Shown here: piece by piece, positions 16,227 to 19,443 of the stretch
Layout of the letters: every line of letters begins with the position of its first letter
Numbering within the stretch: position 1 is the first letter of the stretch
DNA from: Chloroflexi bacterium RBG_16_51_16
GTDB lineage: Bacteria > Chloroflexota > Anaerolineae > Anaerolineales > Villigracilaceae
Assembly (NCBI GenBank): GCA_001796785.1
Contig: MGNL01000156.1
Location: 2,391 to 21,833 of the forward strand
Reading direction: 5' to 3'
DNA length: 19,443 bases
The notes under the pieces: model-generated
What the model was told of the DNA's origin: nothing
The model's database searches: none
The model's input: only the letters and a program-made list of their open reading frames with translations
Program-made: the position numbers and the translations under genes

Positions 16227-16693
16227 GGATAACTCCCCTGGACATAAGACGCAATAAATCGTCCTGCGAACCATTCAAGCAAGGATTGGGTGTATTCCGG
16301 AGGGATACTAGGCGCACTCAATTGGGGAAGTACCGCAGAAGTTAGGATATCTGGTTCAGGTCTGGAAAAACCTGGAACGAGGAGGTATTCTACTTTTTCA
16401 GGACCTACAGGTTCAAAGCCCAAAGCGATAGCCTGTTGTTCCATTACTGTACTTGCAGTTAGAGAAGCCAACCTCGCTTGCAGATCAGCACTCGCTTGTT
16501 TCGTAGTCGTAATCGCCGAGGTCAGATCCTGGATTTCCCGTCCGGCAATAGCTGCCTGCGCGCTGACATCCAAGTACAGTGAAGCGATCATAGTTAAAAC
16601 AACCACGGCGAGCAGAAAACCGCCTATCCACTGGCGTTGGGCACGCCATGGAGCGATCTTGTAGGCATGGACGAGGTGTGTAACCGATTGCAT
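16223..16693 (-). CDS. FtsL-like bitopic division protein
   Basis: The 156-residue product has the layout of FtsL: a short basic cytoplasmic end (1-21), one membrane segment (about 22-42), and a predicted coiled coil (about 43-87, EIQDLTSAITTTKQASADLQ). The coiled coil is followed by the AIALGFEPVGPEKVEYLLVPG stretch that recalls the A...GM..P....I.YL end of FtsL/DivIC proteins. FtsL and FtsB form a complex with FtsQ that activates FtsWI. The protein runs about 50 residues past that motif with a Pro-rich, low-similarity tail, longer than in most FtsL proteins. Sequence identity in this family is weak, so the call rests on topology and the place between rsmH and ftsI. The start is 2 nt after the rsmH stop. 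Confidence 0.8.
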   Translation of the reverse strand: MQSVTHLVHAYKIAPWRAQRQWIGGFLLAVVVLTMIASLYLDVSAQAAIAGREIQDLTSAITTTKQASADLQARLASLTASTVMEQQAIALGFEPVGPEKVEYLLVPGFSRPEPDILTSAVLPQLSAPSIPPEYTQSLLEWFAGRFIASYVQGSYP

Positions 16694-16695
16694 AG

Positions 16696-17610
16696 CTAAA
16701 TTTTTTCCATAACTCGTAATCTTGCGCTGCGGGCTCGCGGATTATTGTCGACTTCAGCCTCAGACGGTCGGACTGGCTTCCTGGTGACCTCTTTTATCGA
16801 CGGCTCACTTTCCTGATCGTATATTGGCTCGTAAGGAGGATTCTTCATGGATCTACTTTTCGATCGAATGAAATCCTTCACGATCCTATCTTCCAATGAA
16901 TGAAATGAAATGACCGCCAGCCTGCCTCCTGGTTTTAAAACTTTAATAATTTCAGGCAGCGTGGCTTGAAGTGTGGTCAGCTCGTCATTGACCGCAATAC
17001 GGAGAGCCTGGAAGGTCCGGGTAGCCGGGTGAATCCTGCCGCGGGGAGGACTGACTTCGGAAATCACTTCTGCCAACTCCTGTGTGCTGTGCAGCGGACG
17101 TGATCGGACGATGGCATGAGCGATTCTCCTAGACAATCTTTCTTCACCATAATGAAAAAGAATATCAGCCAGTTCCACCTCCGGAAGGGTGTTAACCAGT
17201 TTGGCAGCGGTCAGTTCAGCGGTGGTTGCGAATCTCATATCCAAAGGTCCATCTTGCGAGAAGGAGAATCCCCTTGCCGGATCATCGAACTGCATGGAAG
17301 AAGCACCCAGATCAAGGAGGACACCGTCTACGGAATACCATCTCACCGATGGCAACTGTTCAGCCACGGTAGAGTAGGAGGCCTGGACCAGAATAAATCG
17401 CCCCTCGTAAGGAGCCAAGGTCTTACGAGCGAGTTCCAGGGCATGTTGGTCGACATCGAAACCTAGCAGCATGCCATCCGGCGCACAGGCCTCCAGAATG
17501 CCGCGGGCGTGTCCACCCGCACCGACAGTCCCATCCACATACCGACCACCACCAGCAGGCTGCAGGAAGTGTATAATCTCTTGGTAAAGTACAGGCTGGT
17601 GTGAGGGCAT
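16696..17610 (-). CDS. rsmH: 16S rRNA (cytosine1402-N4)-methyltransferase RsmH
   Basis: RsmH (MraW) methylates N4 of C1402 in the ribosomal P site using SAM and is almost always found after mraZ. The product (304 residues from ATG 17610, one more from the TTG at 17613) starts with SHQPVLYQEII. It has the SAM-binding DGTVGAGGHARGIL (about 27-40), the acidic GFDVDQHALE, LDLGASSMQFDDPARGFSF, the GPLDMRF motif and the C-terminal KPGGRLAVISFHSLEDRIVKDF. All are standard for the family. GGTGAG lies 8-11 nt before the two candidate starts. It is 63 nt after mraZ, with a terminator-like hairpin in between, and 2 nt before the FtsL-like gene. Confidence 0.97.
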   Translation of the reverse strand: MPSHQPVLYQEIIHFLQPAGGGRYVDGTVGAGGHARGILEACAPDGMLLGFDVDQHALELARKTLAPYEGRFILVQASYSTVAEQLPSVRWYSVDGVLLDLGASSMQFDDPARGFSFSQDGPLDMRFATTAELTAAKLVNTLPEVELADILFHYGEERLSRRIAHAIVRSRPLHSTQELAEVISEVSPPRGRIHPATRTFQALRIAVNDELTTLQATLPEIIKVLKPGGRLAVISFHSLEDRIVKDFIRSKSRSMKNPPYEPIYDQESEPSIKEVTRKPVRPSEAEVDNNPRARSARLRVMEKI

Positions 17611-17633
17611 CAATGCATCATCTCACCAGTCTC

Positions 17634-17660
17634 AAAATAAAAAACCATAGCTGCCACGGT
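17634..17660 (-). terminator. terminator-like hairpin between mraZ and rsmH
   Basis: On the minus strand, ACCGTGG (17660-17654) can pair with CTATGGT (17650-17644) around a CAG loop. This gives seven pairs, two of them G-U, followed by TTTTTATTTT (17643-17634). The shape is that of a weak intrinsic terminator or attenuator placed inside the operon. The stem is short, so leaky termination is the most I would infer. Confidence 0.4.
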
Positions 17661-17673
17661 AGTTCATAAGCGA

Positions 17674-18120
17674 TCACGATCCACTCGCTCTTGACAGATT
17701 GAGCGTGGCAAATCTTTGATTGATCGTGTCTGTATCTTTGAGCAATTCCTGTTGTTTATTCCAATCAACCGGGGTCCAGACTTCGAAATACTCACCCTGG
17801 CCAGCAAGGACAGCTTCACCATTCAACGTGAGGATGGAACGCAGGTTTTGCGGGATTAATATTCGGCCGATCTTATCAATCTCGACCGGATAAGCATTCG
17901 ACAACATTTGACGGCGAAGCTGGCGGGCAGGTAGTTCGGTCAGGTTGAGAGCGTTCAGACGTTCGTAAACCTGATTGAAGTAGGGTTCTGTCATCACCAT
18001 AAGGCAGTGATCAAAACCCTGCGTAATGTAGGCGCCACCTTCCAGCAATTCACGAAAGCGCGCCGGGACCATCAGACGGCCTTTCTCGTCAACGTTGTGC
18101 TGGAATTGGCCTAAGAACAT
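17674..18120 (-). CDS. mraZ: transcriptional regulator MraZ
   Basis: MraZ is a DNA-binding protein with two SpoVT-AbrB-type domains that represses the promoter of its own dcw operon in E. coli. From ATG 18120 the product is 148 residues, the usual size. The two repeated domain motifs are visible: VDEKGRLMVPARFRELL (about 10-26) and IDKIGRILIPQNLRSIL (about 80-96). The family start MFLG-x-(F/Y)-QHN fixes the ATG; the frame continues upstream to 18177, but that part lies in the leader and hairpin. It is the first gene of the operon, with a promoter and three repeats matching its expected operator about 50-75 nt upstream. Confidence 0.97.
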   Translation of the reverse strand: MFLGQFQHNVDEKGRLMVPARFRELLEGGAYITQGFDHCLMVMTEPYFNQVYERLNALNLTELPARQLRRQMLSNAYPVEIDKIGRILIPQNLRSILTLNGEAVLAGQGEYFEVWTPVDWNKQQELLKDTDTINQRFATLNLSRASGS

Positions 18121-18147
18121 TTGTACTATTAATCCTATTAATGCGCC

Positions 18148-18171
18148 GGACGCCGGGAGTTCCCGGCGTCC
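18148..18171 (-). other. near-perfect GC-rich inverted repeat in the mraZ leader
   Basis: The arms GGACGCCGGGA (18148-18158) and TCCCGGCGTCC (18161-18171) are perfect reverse complements separated by two bases, so the mraZ leader RNA can form an 11-bp (or 10-bp with a tetraloop) very stable hairpin. No T run follows on either strand, so it is not a standard terminator. It lies between the MraZ-box repeats and the mraZ start, ending 28 nt before the ATG. It could stabilise the mRNA 5' end, regulate translation, or be a site for a dimeric DNA-binding protein; I cannot choose between these. Confidence 0.75.
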
Positions 18172-18172
18172 T

Positions 18173-18197
18173 ACCACTCTCTACCACTTCTTACCAC
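18173..18197 (-). promoter_or_regulatory. three MraZ-box-like repeats (putative MraZ operator)
   Basis: On the minus strand GTGGT occurs three times with an exact 10-bp period (plus strand ACCAC at 18173-18177, 18183-18187 and 18193-18197). The extended unit is GTGGTANNA-like. MraZ of E. coli binds TGGG-type direct repeats spaced one helical turn apart near the start of the dcw transcript, and this array has the same number, period and position. It starts one base after the -10 box, so bound MraZ would cover the transcription start. Binding by this MraZ is inferred, not shown. Confidence 0.8.
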
Positions 18198-18226
18198 AGT
18201 ATATACCGATTATGCGCAAAAATCAA
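18198..18226 (-). promoter_or_regulatory. sigma70-type promoter of the mraZ operon
   Basis: On the minus strand TTGATT (18226-18221) and TATACT (18203-18198) are separated by exactly 17 bases. Each matches the housekeeping -35 and -10 consensus at four or five of six positions. Transcription would begin near 18191, giving a leader of about 70 nt before the mraZ ATG at 18120. No other promoter of this quality was seen within the cluster. Confidence 0.72.
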
Positions 18227-18228
18227 GG

Positions 18229-18269
18229 TTTTACCCAAAATTAATTCTAGATTAGGTACTTTTTACCCA
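18229..18269. repeat. pair of 9-bp direct repeats upstream of the mraZ promoter
   Basis: TTTTACCCA occurs at 18229-18237 and again at 18261-18269, 32 bp apart or about three helical turns. The pair lies between the mraZ -35 box and the divergent methyltransferase gene. It may be an activator or repressor site, or chance in an AT-rich stretch. Confidence 0.35.
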
Positions 18270-18309
18270 TTTTTTAAGTTTGTTTATCAGGAAGCTCCTA
18301 ATTTTGACA

Positions 18310-19236
18310 ATGAAAATCACTGTACAGGAACCGACCGACTGGAAAACCTATCGACTCCTTGATTCAGGCGATGGCCAAAAACTGGAGCAGGTAGGCGAAT
18401 ATCGGTTTGTAAGACCGGAGCCCCAGGCGATCTGGCAGCGTAGCTGGCAAGAAACCGAATGGGAGGCTGCAAGTGCAGTTTTCAAACCTACTGCTGAAGA
18501 AAGCGGTGGCCATTGGGCTTTTAAGAAGAAGGTTGAGAGTAAGTGGTCCATGTCTTACAACGGTATAAAATTTTGGGCGATGACGACCTCCGGGCGTCAT
18601 CTGGGTTTCTTTCCTGAGAGCGCGAACCATTGGGATTGGTTTCGGCCGTTAATCCGAAATAAAATCCAATCCCGAACTAAGGGCCCCATAGACACATCCT
18701 CGCCATCAAACGTTGAGGTATTGAATTTATTTGGTTATACAGGTCTTGCGACACTGGCTTCATCTCTCGAAGGTGCAAAAGTCACCCATGTGGATGCCTC
18801 AAAAAAGTCTGTTAACTGGGCGCGGGACAACCAGGAACTTTCTGGTCTTGGGAACAAACCAATCCGCTGGATCGTCGATGATGCCCTGAAGTTCGTTCAG
18901 CGTGAAGCCAGGAGGGGGGTACGCTACGACGGCCTGATCGTCGAACCCCCCAAATTTGGACGAGGACCTAAAGGGGAAGTGTGGGAAGTGTTCAAATCTT
19001 TGCCAACATTACTAAAAGCATGCAGAGACTGCTTGAGTGAAGAACCTCTCTTTGTCGTGCTCACTTTGTATGCTATTCGTACTTCAGCGCTTCACCTGGA
19101 ACAGGTACTACAAGAGTTGATGAGTGGATTTCAGGGCGTATTCGAATGCGGAGAACTGGCATTGCGAGAGCAGTCCGCGGGTAGATTGATCTCGCAGGCT
19201 GTGTTCGCAAGGTGGCAACATGGAAATTCCCAGTAA
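18310..19236 (+). CDS. class I SAM-dependent methyltransferase (COG1092, RlmI-like)
   Basis: The 308-residue product looks like the COG1092 group of RNA methyltransferases related to RlmI. After an N-terminal region with YRLLDSGDGQKLEQVG (14-29) and VRPEPQAIW (34-42), the Rossmann methyltransferase fold shows motif I LNLFGYTG (138-145), an acidic SAM-ribose site VDASKKSVNWARDN (161-174), VDDALKF (189-195) and motif IV EPPKFGRGP (212-220), where many relatives have DPP. No PUA domain is present. A 23S rRNA cytosine is a plausible target, but the exact one cannot be told from sequence. ATG 18310 lacks a close Shine-Dalgarno. In-frame TTG codons at 18304 and 18280 are alternatives, with AGGAAG (18289-18294) well spaced for 18304. 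It diverges from mraZ, and its end overlaps the galactokinase start. Confidence 0.85.
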   Translation: MKITVQEPTDWKTYRLLDSGDGQKLEQVGEYRFVRPEPQAIWQRSWQETEWEAASAVFKPTAEESGGHWAFKKKVESKWSMSYNGIKFWAMTTSGRHLGFFPESANHWDWFRPLIRNKIQSRTKGPIDTSSPSNVEVLNLFGYTGLATLASSLEGAKVTHVDASKKSVNWARDNQELSGLGNKPIRWIVDDALKFVQREARRGVRYDGLIVEPPKFGRGPKGEVWEVFKSLPTLLKACRDCLSEEPLFVVLTLYAIRTSALHLEQVLQELMSGFQGVFECGELALREQSAGRLISQAVFARWQHGNSQ

Positions 19237-19443
19237 GGTAGTTGAGTCATTTAAATCACGGTTTGGATCCTATCCCGAATTTGCTGCGAGATCTCCCGGC
19301 CGGGTTAATTTGATTGGTGAACACACTGACTACAACGAAGGCTATGTTCTTCCCATTGCCATCGACCGCGAGCTCTGGATCGGGGTTCGATCCAGACCGG
19401 ATCGAAAAATCCAGGTAATATCCGACACCTCGAATCAATGCTT
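19220..19443 (+). CDS. galK: galactokinase GalK, N-terminal part (cut by window end)
   Basis: Galactokinase phosphorylates galactose at C1 with ATP, the entry step of the Leloir pathway. Only 74 codons are in the window. They include the GHMP-kinase galactokinase signature GRVNLIGEHTDYN followed by EGYVLPIAID, with the conserved Glu/Asp that bind galactose. The ATG at 19220 overlaps the last 17 bases of the methyltransferase gene in another frame, with AAGGTGG about 4 nt upstream, so the two are probably co-transcribed and translationally coupled. A related GHMP sugar kinase is a small possibility since the remaining motifs are off the edge. Confidence 0.92.
   Translation, partial: MEIPSKVVESFKSRFGSYPEFAARSPGRVNLIGEHTDYNEGYVLPIAIDRELWIGVRSRPDRKIQVISDTSNQC

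Noticed and set aside
16227..16274. Upstream extension of ftsI to 16274
   Set aside because: It overlaps the FtsL-like gene; the GTG at 16226 has GGGGAG and a typical short cytoplasmic end before the membrane anchor.
18121..18177. Upstream extension of mraZ to 18177
   Set aside because: The extension is the hairpin and part of the repeat array; the family start MFLG..QHN is at 18120.
18304..18309. TTGACA hexamer as a -35 box for a plus-strand promoter
   Set aside because: It overlaps the methyltransferase start and has no -10 box at a suitable distance.
1..19443. CRISPR arrays, insertion sequences, phage or defence genes
   Set aside because: No spaced repeat array, transposase, integrase or foreign-looking gene block was found; the window is core chromosomal content.

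Overview
The window carries an almost complete division and cell wall (dcw) cluster on the minus strand, running from mraZ near the right end to ftsZ near the left end. Gene content, gene order and protein style (CvpA-like protein inside the cluster, FtsQ with a long basic N-terminus, FtsA ending in an amphipathic helix, FtsZ ending in the standard C-terminal peptide) fit a free-living bacterium with peptidoglycan. My best guess is a Chloroflexota lineage such as Anaerolineae. That taxonomic call comes from general resemblance, not from a search.

Layout, read in the direction of transcription from right to left: a sigma70-like promoter with three MraZ-box-like repeats (18173-18226), a leader hairpin (18148-18171), mraZ, rsmH, an FtsL-like gene, ftsI, murF, mraY, murD, ftsW, murG, a CvpA-like membrane protein gene, murC, a small unknown ORF, murB, ddl, ftsQ, ftsA and ftsZ, closed by an intrinsic terminator (311-345). 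Most junctions are a few bases apart or overlap, several as ATGA or GTGA stop/start overlaps, so this reads as one long translationally coupled operon. The wider gaps are mraZ-rsmH (63 nt), cvpA-murC (49 nt) and ftsA-ftsZ (95 nt). Positions 1-310, beyond the terminator, hold no gene I can support.

The products make the peptidoglycan precursor in sequence: MurB and MurC, MurD, MurF with Ddl supplying D-Ala-D-Ala, then MraY and MurG producing lipid I and lipid II. FtsW and FtsI polymerise and cross-link it at the septum. FtsQ, the FtsL-like protein, FtsA and FtsZ build the division machine. murE, normally between ftsI and murF, is absent; ftsI and murF abut directly.

To the right of the mraZ promoter, on the plus strand, a COG1092-type SAM-dependent methyltransferase gene overlaps the start of a galactokinase gene (galK) that is cut by the window edge.

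I do not see an undescribed defence, mobile or biosynthetic system. The points most worth a second look are the MraZ operator/leader architecture, the 95-bp ftsW/murG overlap encoding an Arg-rich FtsW tail, a MurG with altered His-18-type and HEQN-type motifs, the missing murE, and the small ORF between murC and murB.
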